A stretch of DNA of 64,000 bases from Verrucomicrobiia bacterium (lineage in GTDB: Bacteria > Verrucomicrobiota > Verrucomicrobiia > Limisphaerales > JADLHS01): assembly GCA_026125285.1 (NCBI GenBank), contig JAHCLO010000007.1, positions 62,001-126,000 of the forward strand, read 5' to 3'. Position 1 is the first letter of the stretch. Every line of letters starts with the position of its first letter. The notes below the pieces were generated by a model, which was given only the letters and a program-made list of their open reading frames with translations, was not told the origin of the DNA and made no database searches. Made by a program: the position numbers and the translations under genes. Positions 53,929 through 62,926 of this stretch are shown one piece after another.

Positions 53929-54986
53929 ACAACCGTCTCTTTCCCACTTCAGTCGTCGGCTCCTTGCCCCGGCCCACGTTTGTGTTGGACCTCATCAACG
54001 ACCGGCCGCCATTGCCACCGGATCGTTATCGGCAAGAGATGGAGGCTGCCGTGCGTTACGCCGTGGCCATGCAGGAACACGCGGGCGTGGATGTGCTCAC
54101 CGACGGGGAATGGTGGCGCAAGTCCTACATTGGCGTCATCGCTGAACTTGCTCACGGCTTTGAACTCGGCACCGCGCCGGATGGCCGTCCGTGGACGGTG
54201 GCCGTGGAAGAACTCACGCCCAAGAACCCCGGTTTCATCGCCAACGAAGTCAAGTTCCTCAAGTCCATTACCACACGCCAGATCAAATCCACCCTGCCGT
54301 CGCCCGCGTTGCTCGGCGAACGCATCTGGCATTCGGAGAAATCCGTCCGGGCCTTTCCCCGGCGGGAGGATTTCGTGCGCGCTTGTGTGCCAATCCTCCG
54401 CCGCGAACTGGAGTTGATACGCGATGCCGGTGCGGACATCGTGCAAATAGACGATCCGCACCTCTGCCTGTTTGTTGACCCGGACGTGCGCTCGAAGTAC
54501 CCCGATCCGGACGCCGCCGCCGCGTTTGCGACAGACATGGTTAATGAAGTCGTCAGCGGCGTGACCGGCCTCAAGATCGCCGTACATCTTTGCCGTCGGG
54601 CCGGCGCCCGTGTGCGCGGGGAGCACGCGCATGGCGGCGGTTACGGTCCCATTCTTCCACATCTGAACCGCCTCCAGGTCCAGCATCTCACGATGGAATT
54701 CACTGCACCCCAAGCCGGCGACATGGCCGTGTTCAAGGAGTTGCGCGAAGACTTGGAGATTGGACTCGGTTGTGTGGACGTCACGCCGGGGCGGGTTGAT
54801 TCCGCCGAAACCATCGCCGCCCGCGTGCGCCAGGCCTTGAACTTCCTCGCACCGGAACGCATCACCCTGAATCCCGACTGCGGATTCGCGCCCGGCTCTG
54901 GGGCGGTGGTGAGCCTGGATGAAGCCTACCGCAAACTCTGCCACGAAGCCGAAGCGGCGCGGATTCTGCGCGCCGAGCACGGTTGA
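53925..54986 (+). CDS. MetE-like (cobalamin-independent methionine synthase family) protein
   Basis: A 353-residue (beta/alpha)8 protein of the MetE C-terminal/UROD-like family. It begins LFPTSVVGSLPRPTFVLDLI, typical of MetE-type proteins, and includes ADIVQIDDPHL, the zinc ligands His-Leu-Cys in AVHLCRRAG, Glu in LTMEFTAP and Cys in LNPDCGFAPG. The N-terminal half of true MetE is absent, so it likely transfers methyl to a different thiol or acts in another pathway. Coupling to the nucleotidyltransferase suggests a shared substrate (inference). Confidence 0.85.
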   Translation: MNNRLFPTSVVGSLPRPTFVLDLINDRPPLPPDRYRQEMEAAVRYAVAMQEHAGVDVLTDGEWWRKSYIGVIAELAHGFELGTAPDGRPWTVAVEELTPKNPGFIANEVKFLKSITTRQIKSTLPSPALLGERIWHSEKSVRAFPRREDFVRACVPILRRELELIRDAGADIVQIDDPHLCLFVDPDVRSKYPDPDAAAAFATDMVNEVVSGVTGLKIAVHLCRRAGARVRGEHAHGGGYGPILPHLNRLQVQHLTMEFTAPQAGDMAVFKELREDLEIGLGCVDVTPGRVDSAETIAARVRQALNFLAPERITLNPDCGFAPGSGAVVSLDEAYRKLCHEAEAARILRAEHG

Positions 54987-55077
54987 GAAACCTTCAAATT
55001 CGAGTGTCCCCGGATGAACCCGTCGGCCTCGCTTTGACGATCTCATCCCGTCGCGTACCTGATGCAATTCGGCGGAG

Positions 55078-55734
55078 ATGCATCATATTGTGGGCGTGCA
55101 AACCGTGAAACCGCCAGCCGAACCGCAACCAGCCCCCCCGGACGAGTGGCTGGCTGAATTGCCTTTGTCAGGCGGCGCAACGGTGCGCTTCCGTCACCTG
55201 CGGCCCGACGATGAGTCCTTCATCGCTGATGCCGCCAAGACCGCTTCGCGCGAGACGTTATTGCACCGATTCTTCAGTCCGATCCGGCGCGTGCCGCCTG
55301 AGTTGTTGCACCAACTGCTGGCGATCAATCGCGACCGCGAAACCTGCGTCCTCGGGGTGGTGGCCAGTTCTGAGAGCACGCGTATCGTTTGCGGCGCGCG
55401 CTATGTGAGGCTGGCGCAGCCGGCCACCGCCGAAATTGCGCTCACCGTGCATGATGACTTTCAGCGCCGGGGATTGGGAACATTCATGGTGCGGTTGCTG
55501 GCGCGATTGGCGCGCGCCGAGGGCCTGCGCTGGTTCGAGGCGGAAGTCATGGCCTCCAATGAACGCATGTTGCACGTGTTCCGCAAGGTGGCAGCGGGTG
55601 GCTTCACCGCGCATTGGACCGGCGACAATTATCACCTCGTGTTGGATGTGCGGGCTATCGTGCGTGAGAACTCTGGAACCTCCATTATCAGTCCGCCGGG
55701 TAGATCGTGTTCTGGTGACCCGGATTGCTCGTAG
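55078..55734 (+). CDS. GNAT N-acetyltransferase
   Basis: A 218-residue GCN5-type acetyltransferase. It opens ATVRFRHLRPDDESFIADAA, typical of protein acetyltransferase-like GNATs, with the CoA-binding loop VHDDFQRRGLGTFMVRLLAR and EVMASNERMLHVFRKVAAGG. The C-terminal 25 residues are low in conserved character. It is similar to the GNAT domain of PatZ-type enzymes but lacks the acyl-CoA synthetase-like part. The substrate is unknown. Confidence 0.85.
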   Translation: MHHIVGVQTVKPPAEPQPAPPDEWLAELPLSGGATVRFRHLRPDDESFIADAAKTASRETLLHRFFSPIRRVPPELLHQLLAINRDRETCVLGVVASSESTRIVCGARYVRLAQPATAEIALTVHDDFQRRGLGTFMVRLLARLARAEGLRWFEAEVMASNERMLHVFRKVAAGGFTAHWTGDNYHLVLDVRAIVRENSGTSIISPPGRSCSGDPDCS

Positions 55735-55899
55735 TACCGGGACAGCGAAATCCGTTCCGTGGTAGGGCGCGTCACTCCGTACGCGCCGTTCAGAGAAACC
55801 GTTGCCGACGGCGAGATATTGAGGCTTGATTGTCGCCGGCTGGATGCCAGATGAACCAAGGGAACGCCCTGGTTGGTCGCGGCTTTTTGGGACAAGCGC

Positions 55900-56685
55900 C
55901 TACCGATAACTCTCCCACTCCGGTTCGTTCTCGAAAATCCAGCGGTAGTATTCCTTCTCCTTCAGGTTGGCGCCGGCTTCCTCGTCCACCACCACCGTGC
56001 AGCGTGCGTGCAATTGCAGCGCCGTGGCCGTGACCATGCTGGTGATAGGGCCTTCCACCGCCTGCGCGATCACCTCCGCCTTGCTGTTGCCCGTGGCCAA
56101 CAGAATGCAGCGCCGCGCTTCGATGATCGTGCCCACGCCCATGGTGATGGCGCGGCGCGGCATCTTGTCCTCGCCGCCAAAGTGCGGGGCATTCTGCTTG
56201 ATCGTGGTGGGCGTGAGCGCCTTTACGCGGGTGCGGGAGCGCAACGCGGAGAGGGGTTCGTTAAACCCGATGTGGCCGGCCTTGCCGATGCCCAGTAATT
56301 GCAGATCAATGCCGCCGCAGCGTTGGATCACGGATTCGTAACGCAGACATTCCTCGTCGAGATCGTTCGCCAGACCGTTCGGCAGGTGCGTGTTCCGCGG
56401 GTCAATATTCACATGACGGAACAAATGATGAGTCATGTAGTGGCGGTATGAATTGGGGTCGCTCGGAAACAGGCCGACGTATTCGTCGAGGTTGAAGGTG
56501 CGGCAAAGTGAGAAATCGAGTTTTTCCTCCCGGTGCAGACGCACGAGATGGCGGTAAACCTGTTCCATGGTCGAACCGGTCGCCAACCCCAGCACGAGGT
56601 GCGGATTGGCGCGCAGTTCACGCGCAAGAACGCGCGCCACCAGGGCGGCGGCGGCTTCTTTGTTCGGTTGTATGATGACTTCCAC
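55900..56685 (-). CDS. nagB: Glucosamine-6-phosphate deaminase
   Basis: The 261-residue protein converts glucosamine-6-phosphate to fructose-6-phosphate and ammonia. Motifs include LGLATGSTMEQVYRHL, RTFNLDEYVGL (catalytic Asp67), GIGKAGHIGFNEP (His138, Glu143), SRTRVKALTPTTI and MGVGTIIEARRCILL. The residue corresponding to E. coli Asp141 is Ala136; other families also vary here (Asn or Thr), so activity is probably kept. No nagA is adjacent. Confidence 0.94.
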   Translation of the reverse strand: MEVIIQPNKEAAAALVARVLARELRANPHLVLGLATGSTMEQVYRHLVRLHREEKLDFSLCRTFNLDEYVGLFPSDPNSYRHYMTHHLFRHVNIDPRNTHLPNGLANDLDEECLRYESVIQRCGGIDLQLLGIGKAGHIGFNEPLSALRSRTRVKALTPTTIKQNAPHFGGEDKMPRRAITMGVGTIIEARRCILLATGNSKAEVIAQAVEGPITSMVTATALQLHARCTVVVDEEAGANLKEKEYYRWIFENEPEWESYR

Positions 56686-56769
56686 GGCGGAACTCTACGC
56701 GGCCAACCCGCCGCTGCAAATCTGGAAATTTGTGCCACCTGCGCCGGGTTGAGGATGACCTGTTGCGAT

Positions 56770-58146
56770 TCAGCGGCGGGCGGGCGGTTGGAGGGAAATC
56801 CATTCGGTAACGTCGCGGATCACTTCCTCGTCCACAAAGCCGGGAATCGTATATTCGGCGGGCGTGCTGGGGCCTTCGCCGGCGATAAAAAGATGATGGA
56901 GCTTGGGGTAGGTTTTGAAGGTCACATCCTTCCGGCCCGGCAGAACTGCGCGCCAGCCGGCCAGGTCTTTCTCCGTGACTTGGTAGTCGCGCAGACCTTG
57001 GAGGATCAACATTGGAACGTGCAGCTTTGCCGCGGTGGCGGGAGCGTCGTAGGCGCGCAGGTCCAGCCAGTAGGCGGCGGGCGCGCCCAAGATTGCTTCG
57101 GTGTTTGTGGCGTCCCGCGTGGTCAGGGCGGAGATGCGCTCAACTGCTTGGCGCGTGGTGTCGAGTTGGCGCTGTTCCTGTTCCGACACCGTTCCATCCG
57201 CTTGGGCGATGTATTCCATCTGCTCGATCATCATCTTTTCCAGTGGTCTGGTGCTGCCCGCCAGGATGATCAAGCCAGCGAAGCCAGGGTGGTCGCTGGC
57301 GATCCGCGGCGCGAGCATCCCGCCCAGACTGTGTCCCAGCAGGAAGATGCGGCTCGCATCCACCTCGCTGCGCTCCCGGAGCAAAGCCAGAGCGAGACCG
57401 GCGTCCGCCATCGTCTCCTCGCGAACGGTGATGGGCTTGAGGGTTGCCGCTTGGGCGATGAACTTCTGCGCATGGGTTTTCGTCCGCTTGTCGTAGCGGA
57501 AAACGGCGATGCCCCGGCTGGCCAAACCCCACGCAAGATCGCGAAAAACCTTGTTCGGGCCAATGGTTTCGTCACGATCATTCGGGCCGCTCCCGTGAAC
57601 CAGCACAACGGCCGGGAAGGGGCCGCTGCCCTTGGGAACGGAAAGCGTGCCGGGCAACTCCCAACCCGGCGTACCGAAGGTAACTTCAATCTCCCTGAAC
57701 CGCTCCGGCTTCGCGTAAGGCGGCGTCTGTTGGTCCGGCTTGCGCGCTGGAAGGAAGAAGAGTCCGGCGATTTGTCCGGCTTGGTTGAACACCACCTTCG
57801 CATCCAGCCAAGCCTGGCTGAACTCGCAGGTCACCAAGACAATCCGGTAAGGAGACAAGTCTTCGGTTCGCGTCCCGTGTCGTCGCTGAAAGGCGCCCGC
57901 CTGCCGGGTCACAGTTTGCCAGGTGGCCGCGAGCTTGTCGGCCGGGAGGGCGGCGGTCATGGTCTCGTCAAAGTGCGCCAGGGCGTTCGTAAAGCGACCC
58001 GCGTGCAAATCGTCCACGAACGCTTCCGCGCGGCGGGACAGTTGATCCTCGGTCAGCGCGGCGGCTTCCAAGGAACTGAGGGAACCCAGCAAGATGGCCA
58101 GCAGTACCAAGAAACGGGTGTAAAGAGGAACGCGCACGGTCTTCAT
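56770..58146 (-). CDS. Exported alpha/beta hydrolase with DUF3887 domain
   Basis: A 458-residue exported protein: signal peptide (FLVLLAILLGSLSSLEAAA), a DUF3887 domain (about 35-130, with AEAFVDDLHAGRFTNALAHF and LAATWQTVTRQAGAF) and an alpha/beta hydrolase domain with oxyanion VLVHGSGPNDRDE, nucleophile elbow FLLGHSLGGM (Ser) and closing YPKLHHLFIAG (His). The same two-domain architecture occurs in Bacteroidetes and Firmicutes; the substrate is unknown. Confidence 0.9.
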   Translation of the reverse strand: MKTVRVPLYTRFLVLLAILLGSLSSLEAAALTEDQLSRRAEAFVDDLHAGRFTNALAHFDETMTAALPADKLAATWQTVTRQAGAFQRRHGTRTEDLSPYRIVLVTCEFSQAWLDAKVVFNQAGQIAGLFFLPARKPDQQTPPYAKPERFREIEVTFGTPGWELPGTLSVPKGSGPFPAVVLVHGSGPNDRDETIGPNKVFRDLAWGLASRGIAVFRYDKRTKTHAQKFIAQAATLKPITVREETMADAGLALALLRERSEVDASRIFLLGHSLGGMLAPRIASDHPGFAGLIILAGSTRPLEKMMIEQMEYIAQADGTVSEQEQRQLDTTRQAVERISALTTRDATNTEAILGAPAAYWLDLRAYDAPATAAKLHVPMLILQGLRDYQVTEKDLAGWRAVLPGRKDVTFKTYPKLHHLFIAGEGPSTPAEYTIPGFVDEEVIRDVTEWISLQPPARR

Positions 58147-58159
58147 GAATCAGGTTTGT

Positions 58160-58333
58160 TCAGTCTGCTGGGTCTTGAGGCGCGGCGTTGTCCCGTTTGC
58201 GTTTCTGGACCGCCTGCTTGAGCAGGTACTCGATCTGACCGTTCACGCTGCGGAGTTCGGTGTGGGCCCAAGCCTCAAGTTCTTTCCACAACTCCGGATC
58301 CATCCGCAACAGAAATGACTTCCGGCTTTCCAT
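58160..58333 (-). CDS. Arc-type ribbon-helix-helix protein, 57 aa
   Basis: A 57-residue protein reading SRKSFLLRMDPELWKELEAW, SVNGQIEYLLKQAVQKRKRD. The strand FLLRM, helix, then NGQIEYLLKQAV are the ribbon-helix-helix fold of Arc-like DNA-binding proteins. Its start overlaps the stop of the PH-domain gene (TGATG), so it is third in the SPFH operon. RHH proteins bind palindromic operators; a good palindrome lies at the operon promoter. Confidence 0.9.
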   Translation of the reverse strand: MESRKSFLLRMDPELWKELEAWAHTELRSVNGQIEYLLKQAVQKRKRDNAAPQDPAD

Positions 58334-58878
58334 CACGCCGCACTTTCCTTCGCGTCCGGATCAAAACCCAATGTCCGTACGAACGCGTCGGGATCGTCCG
58401 GACTGACCACCACTTTGCGTTTCGCGAATTCCAGCACCACGGAGCGGGCGGGGTCAGTGACAAACGCACGGTAGTGCCCCAGCCTCTTGTTATAGAACCA
58501 GCCGGTGTAGGCCATGAACCCGCCGTTGCCGCAGGATCGAATTGTCTTCTTCATGGCCGCCGGCTCCACATAGGCGCGCTGGAGTTCCTTCAAGGACAGG
58601 CGAGTCTGCCAAAAGGAGCGTTGAATGAGCAGTTCGCGGTGTCGGAGGGTGTATCCCCGTACGCAAAACAGAGCCACAAGACTGAACGTGACGAGCATTA
58701 TGCCCGGACCGAGGAAGGCCGCCCAGATCGCCGCTCTCGGAATTGTGAGGGGCAGAATCACAGACAAGCCAACCAACAACAGCCCCGCCGCCGACGTGGC
58801 AAACTTCACCCCGCGGCTCCACGGAGCGCCAAACTGGCTGGACGATGACCGGCGACGTTTCATGAAATCACCAGGCAA
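58333..58878 (-). CDS. Membrane-anchored PH-domain-like protein
   Basis: A 181-residue protein with two N-terminal membrane helices (FATSAAGLLLVGLSVIL and IWAAFLGPGIMLVTFSLVAL) and a C-terminal bacterial PH-like domain (about 70-170) with LQRAYVEPAAMK, GWFYNKRLGHYRAFVTDPAR and VVVSPDDPDAFVRTLG. Such small PH proteins are often encoded beside SPFH proteins. Its function is unknown. The start may be ATG 58878 or the ATG five codons later. Confidence 0.8.
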   Translation of the reverse strand: MPGDFMKRRRSSSSQFGAPWSRGVKFATSAAGLLLVGLSVILPLTIPRAAIWAAFLGPGIMLVTFSLVALFCVRGYTLRHRELLIQRSFWQTRLSLKELQRAYVEPAAMKKTIRSCGNGGFMAYTGWFYNKRLGHYRAFVTDPARSVVLEFAKRKVVVSPDDPDAFVRTLGFDPDAKESAA

Positions 58879-58893
58879 AACATCAGGCGAGGC

Positions 58894-59832
58894 CTATTGA
58901 TACAACGTGCCCGTGTTGACCACGGGCGTGACTTCGGATTCGCTGCACAGCACCACGAGCAGATTGCTCACCATGGCCGCGCGGCGCTCGTCATCCAGTT
59001 GCACGACTTTCTTGGCCGCGAGGTCACCCAGAGCCATCTCCACCATGCTCACAGCCCCGTGAACAATCTTCTGGCGGGCAGCGATGATGGCTTCGGCTTG
59101 TTGCCGCCGCAGCATGACCTGCGCGATCTCCGGCGCGTAGGCCAGATGCATGATCCGCGCCTCCTCGACCACTACGCCGGCCTTGGCCAACCGCTGCTGC
59201 AATTCTTCTTTCAACGAACCGGCCACTTCATCGGCGTTGCTGCGGAGCGTGATTTCGTCCTCCTCGCCCTGATCGTAGGCATACGAACTGGCCAGATGCC
59301 GCACCGCCGATTCGCTCTGCACGTCCACGTATTCCTCGTAGTTCTCCACGTCGAAGGTCGCTTGAGCAGTATTCTGCACCCGCCACACCACCACGGCGGC
59401 GATTTCTATCGGATTGCCCCGCTTGTCGTTCACTTTCACCTTGTCAGTGCTGAAGTTGTGGGCGCGCAGTGAAATCTTTGTGCGCTTGGAATAGAACGGA
59501 TTGGCCCAATGAAAGCCGCTCTGCTTCACCGTGCCATGATACGCACCGAACAGAATCAGCACGCGTGCCTGATTCGGTTGCAGCGTGAAATGCCCGATCA
59601 GGAACAGGATGCCCAGTCCCTCCAGCACAATGCCGGAAACGAACTGTGCCACCGGGAACGCCTGTCGCAGTTCGGCCACCTCGTAGATACTGCGAACAAA
59701 GAGGTAAATGCCAACTGCCAGGATCGCGAGATTCACCGCCAACATCAGCCAACCGTTAAGTGCCGACCTTTCGTGTTCGAGGCTCGGCGACTTCGCACTT
59801 TCAGACCGACCGGATTCGATTGCAGTTTTCAT
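58894..59832 (-). CDS. SPFH/band 7 membrane protein
   Basis: From ATG 59832, preceded by AGGA, the 312-residue protein has two membrane helices ([18 protein letters not shown] and [19 protein letters not shown]) and an SPFH/band 7 domain (about 95-260: [42 protein letters not shown]-like [19 protein letters not shown]). SPFH proteins form ring assemblies in membranes and often modulate proteases or microdomains. A TTG-started longer form from 59847 is less likely. Confidence 0.92.
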   Translation of the reverse strand: MKTAIESGRSESAKSPSLEHERSALNGWLMLAVNLAILAVGIYLFVRSIYEVAELRQAFPVAQFVSGIVLEGLGILFLIGHFTLQPNQARVLILFGAYHGTVKQSGFHWANPFYSKRTKISLRAHNFSTDKVKVNDKRGNPIEIAAVVVWRVQNTAQATFDVENYEEYVDVQSESAVRHLASSYAYDQGEEDEITLRSNADEVAGSLKEELQQRLAKAGVVVEEARIMHLAYAPEIAQVMLRRQQAEAIIAARQKIVHGAVSMVEMALGDLAAKKVVQLDDERRAAMVSNLLVVLCSESEVTPVVNTGTLYQ

Positions 59833-59843
59833 AGAAGTTCCTA

Positions 59844-59882
59844 TCAATATCTAATTGATATCATATTGAAATCATCTGTCAA
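59844..59882 (-). promoter_or_regulatory. Promoter with overlapping palindrome for the SPFH-PH-RHH operon
   Basis: On the minus strand, -35 TTGACA (59882-59877), a 16-base spacer and a possible -10 TATCAA (59860-59855) precede the SPFH start. An inverted repeat TCAATAT-N12-ATATTGA (59844-59869) covers the -10 region and spacer; it is a candidate operator for the operon's own ribbon-helix-helix protein. Confidence 0.6.
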
Positions 59883-60176
59883 GTCCTGTTTGACTGAATT
59901 CCTCCCATAAGCCGCAAGCCATTCAAACCATGCGACTTGGGCGTCGCAACCATCCTGCGGCGACAGGGCATCACCGCGCCGCAGGGGACTATTTGGGAAC
60001 TCGGAATACTTGGCCATGATATGTCGCGACAAATAGGCTGCCGGAGAAGAGACCATGTAAATCAACAATCTGAGGGCGTGGTTTCTTACACCACTCCAAT
60101 CTTGGTCTGGTCGTGTTCGCAGGGATTCGGACTGGCTCGCTCGTCTGCTGGGCGCAACCGAAGTCGCCGCCCGTGG
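59848..60176. other. Gap upstream of the SPFH operon
   Basis: About 330 bases between the DUF4132 stop and the SPFH operon. Apart from the promoter and palindrome at 59844-59882 I see no gene, terminator with T tract or RNA. Confidence 0.6.
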
Positions 60177-62900
60177 TTACGCCCGCTTAATCTGGCTAAC
60201 GATCGTCGGGTCTTTAATCTTCGCGTCCTCAGCCAGGAGGAATGCCTTGCTCAAGATCACGGAAAGCGTGGTGTCGCCCTCGAACGGCAGGAACACACGG
60301 TCATTGCCTGCGTCGGCGCTTTGCGCTGGCACGATGCAGAGGTACTGGTCGTTCGGCTCCATGAGGATGTTCCCGCTGCCGAGGTGAATCTTGTAGGTGC
60401 ACAGGCGGCCTTTCACGACGAGGAACTTGTCAGCCAGCGAACATTGCGCGGCGATCTTCAGGCGCGGGAGCAGTCTTTGCAGCACTTCTTTGCGGATTGC
60501 CGCCATGGTGTTCAAGTCGCCAAAGGCGTATCGCTGCCAATAGGCCTGATGGCGACCTCCTGGACCACCATCGGCCCAGTTCGGATCGTTGCCCACGCTG
60601 GACACGCCCACGAACAGGTCCACGTCCCGCATGACTTCCGAGAACACCAGCGGCGGGATTTCGTCCAATGGAAGCGGTTCGGCAGCTTCTTCGCCATGGC
60701 GCGGAGCATACGGGCCGCTGAAGCCTCCGCCTGTCACCTGCGTTGCGTCCATCCGATAGAACCGCACTTGATCGGTCGTCAGGTAGAGGAACGTGCCGGT
60801 TTCGTTCGTATCCGTGCCGTAATTGTCGCCCGCGCCTTCGATCCAAAACTCGGCGCGCAGATTCCACTTGGGCAGGTGAAGCGTCGCGGGCGGAAACTCG
60901 GCGTCCACCAGAAGGCGCAGCTTGTTCTTCCAACCGCGCGCGGCGCAGAGGGCGTTGAACTGATGTTGCCGCAAAATGTGCTGGGCGTAGCGATTCGAGT
61001 AGGTGTGCGTCTGCCGCTCGGCGTCGGTGATCAAATACACCTCGCGATGCGCCTGCTTGAACGGCTGCTGAATCCGCTGCTCGTCCAGCCACGCGCGCCA
61101 CGCCAGCACTTCCTCCGTGTCCTTGCCGATGGGATGCCACAGCCGCACGGTCGTCTCCGCGCCGAGATGCGCGATGGGCCGCAGGTCGAGGTCCACCAAT
61201 GCCCCTGTAGCCGCGGACGTGAGTCCGCGGTCTTGGCCTGCAACTGGCGAATCTCCCTCCGACGCGCCTTCCGCCGACTCACGTCGGCGGCTACGGGGAG
61301 AATCGAACCAAATCCCCGTCGTCGTTTCCTGGCCCGTGGTGAATTCCCAGAGCAAGCGTCGCGCAATGACGCCGACGAGCGGATGATCCAGGTAACGCTC
61401 GCGCCACACAGCCAGCGGCCACGACTTCTGTTGCAGGAACAACGTGTCAATCCGCTCCCGCTGCGCCGGCAACATCCGCTGGATGTCCTTCGCCGCGCCC
61501 TGCAACTCCTTCAGCTCCTCCGCGTGCTCGGCCTTCACCGACGCCGGAATGGACTTCTGCACCTTGCCATCCAGCTTGAGCCAGACGAGTTCCGTGCCGC
61601 CGCCCGTGACGGTGAGTTGCGCCGTGAACTCGCCCATCACCTCCGTGCAACGCCCCACCTCGGTGAGTTCGTAGGCGGGCACGACCATTTCATCGATCTC
61701 ATCCGTCGGCAACCCCGCGCGATCCGCAGCCGCACTCAGCGCCTTCTCGATGGCGGCCTGCGCCGGTCGAACCTTCAGCCTCAATTTCAGGAGCGACAAC
61801 TGATGAATGCCCTCCCGCCCCGGCATCATGCCCAGCGCTAAGATTGCCGCATTGCCCACCTTGGCTGCTCGCGGGCCGAATCCCGGCACTTTGCGGTAGG
61901 CGCTGATCGCCAACCGGCCGAGCGCCCGGGACAGTTCGTGATCTTCACTGGTTGAGGAGCACCAGGCCAGACCTCGGAGAACATCGGTGTGCGTGTCCAT
62001 GATGAAGTCATCATGGTATTGAGTTTCATGCCGGGTTCTGGGCTGATCCACCAACGGAAACCAGCGCAGTACGCGGCTCTTGAACTCTTGCAGGCCAATG
62101 CTCTCCAAAGCGAACGTAGCCTTCTTGCTCCAAGCCGGCGTGGGTGCAGCCGCAGTGGCTGACTTGCAGTGACTCAACAACGTCGTCCAATCACCACGCA
62201 AGTCTTCCGGCATCGCGGCAAGGTCGGCGAGGGCGGCTTCAGACCACGCCTCACCCGGAGCGAATTGAGGGATCGCCCCACGCCTGACCAGTTTCTCAAT
62301 CCGGCGTCTCCACCTCCGGAATTCCAAGTTCGCGCCCTGCGAAACGAGACTCCCTGCAATGGTTTGGAGTTTGTCCAACGATCCGGGAAGCAGCCCTTCG
62401 CTTCTATGCACTCGTTCACAGATATCGAGAACAGACTCGACCGGGTAGTAGTTTGGGATTGTCGTAGGATTGACATCGAACCGCTCCAGCAGCAAATCCA
62501 CCTGCTGCGGTGTGAAGGACAGGGGCCGACGCAGAATCCAGCGCAAGAGCGTCTTTAACGCCAAGTAATTCTCGCTTTGTTTCCGAAGCCCGAGTGCTTC
62601 AGGCGTCACCAGCCACATCATACGTTCCACGAGAGCCAGCACCAACACCACGAGGTCCTCATTGGGCTTGGCCAGAATCTCTCGTGTTGTTTCGTCTTGT
62701 CCCTTGCGATAGGGGTAATCCGCGAGCCGGACAGGCACTTTTGTATAGAACTCGTTGATGCAGCGGTGCGCCCGGAGAAACGGCGAGTCTGAGCGGACTG
62801 GGAAGCCGTCAGGTCCCCTGCTGACAGTCGGTGGCGGAATTGCCGGGGGCGTTGAGCCATGTGAATTCTTTCCACGGTTGAAGAGACGATCCAGGAACAT
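60177..62900 (-). CDS. DUF4132 domain protein with REP insert
   Basis: A 907-residue soluble protein. The C-terminal half contains the DUF4132 (MolR-like) pattern, such as VWLKLDGKVQKSIPASVKAE, KDIQRMLPAQRERIDTLFLQ and AEFPPATLHLPKWNLRAEFW. The N-terminal half is helical and repeat-like (HEAT-like). DUF4132 proteins are multi-domain proteins of unknown function; elsewhere they occur with MoxR ATPases and WGR or vWA proteins in suspected conflict or stress systems. Here the visible upstream neighbours are a Gly-Gly mini-protein and a toxin-antitoxin pair. About 30 residues near 535-567 (SRRRESAEGASEGDSP, QDRGLTSAATG) are encoded by a REP pair. Confidence 0.85.
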   Translation of the reverse strand: MFLDRLFNRGKNSHGSTPPAIPPPTVSRGPDGFPVRSDSPFLRAHRCINEFYTKVPVRLADYPYRKGQDETTREILAKPNEDLVVLVLALVERMMWLVTPEALGLRKQSENYLALKTLLRWILRRPLSFTPQQVDLLLERFDVNPTTIPNYYPVESVLDICERVHRSEGLLPGSLDKLQTIAGSLVSQGANLEFRRWRRRIEKLVRRGAIPQFAPGEAWSEAALADLAAMPEDLRGDWTTLLSHCKSATAAAPTPAWSKKATFALESIGLQEFKSRVLRWFPLVDQPRTRHETQYHDDFIMDTHTDVLRGLAWCSSTSEDHELSRALGRLAISAYRKVPGFGPRAAKVGNAAILALGMMPGREGIHQLSLLKLRLKVRPAQAAIEKALSAAADRAGLPTDEIDEMVVPAYELTEVGRCTEVMGEFTAQLTVTGGGTELVWLKLDGKVQKSIPASVKAEHAEELKELQGAAKDIQRMLPAQRERIDTLFLQQKSWPLAVWRERYLDHPLVGVIARRLLWEFTTGQETTTGIWFDSPRSRRRESAEGASEGDSPVAGQDRGLTSAATGALVDLDLRPIAHLGAETTVRLWHPIGKDTEEVLAWRAWLDEQRIQQPFKQAHREVYLITDAERQTHTYSNRYAQHILRQHQFNALCAARGWKNKLRLLVDAEFPPATLHLPKWNLRAEFWIEGAGDNYGTDTNETGTFLYLTTDQVRFYRMDATQVTGGGFSGPYAPRHGEEAAEPLPLDEIPPLVFSEVMRDVDLFVGVSSVGNDPNWADGGPGGRHQAYWQRYAFGDLNTMAAIRKEVLQRLLPRLKIAAQCSLADKFLVVKGRLCTYKIHLGSGNILMEPNDQYLCIVPAQSADAGNDRVFLPFEGDTTLSVILSKAFLLAEDAKIKDPTIVSQIKRA
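61202..61298. repeat. REP pair (BIME-like) inside the DUF4132 gene
   Basis: Two hairpins in opposite orientation: CCGCGGAC-GTGA-GTCCGCGG (61211-61230) and CCGCCGAC-TCAC-GTCGGCGG (61271-61290). Outside them CCCCTGTAG and CTACGGGG complete arms of about 28 bases. Both hairpin stems are perfect. The sequence stays in frame in the DUF4132 gene and belongs to a different family from the CCCTCACCCC repeats. Confidence 0.9.
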
Positions 62901-62926
62901 GGTGGAAGCTCAGTTGAACCGACAGT

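Noticed and set aside
56260..56300. Ala in place of a conserved Asp in NagB as a sign of inactivity
   Set aside because: Other working NagB families also lack Asp at this position, and the remaining catalytic residues are intact.
59937..61841. Plus-strand frame of 634 codons opposite the DUF4132 gene
   Set aside because: Arg/Leu-rich shadow in high-GC DNA. The minus strand carries recognisable DUF4132 motifs.
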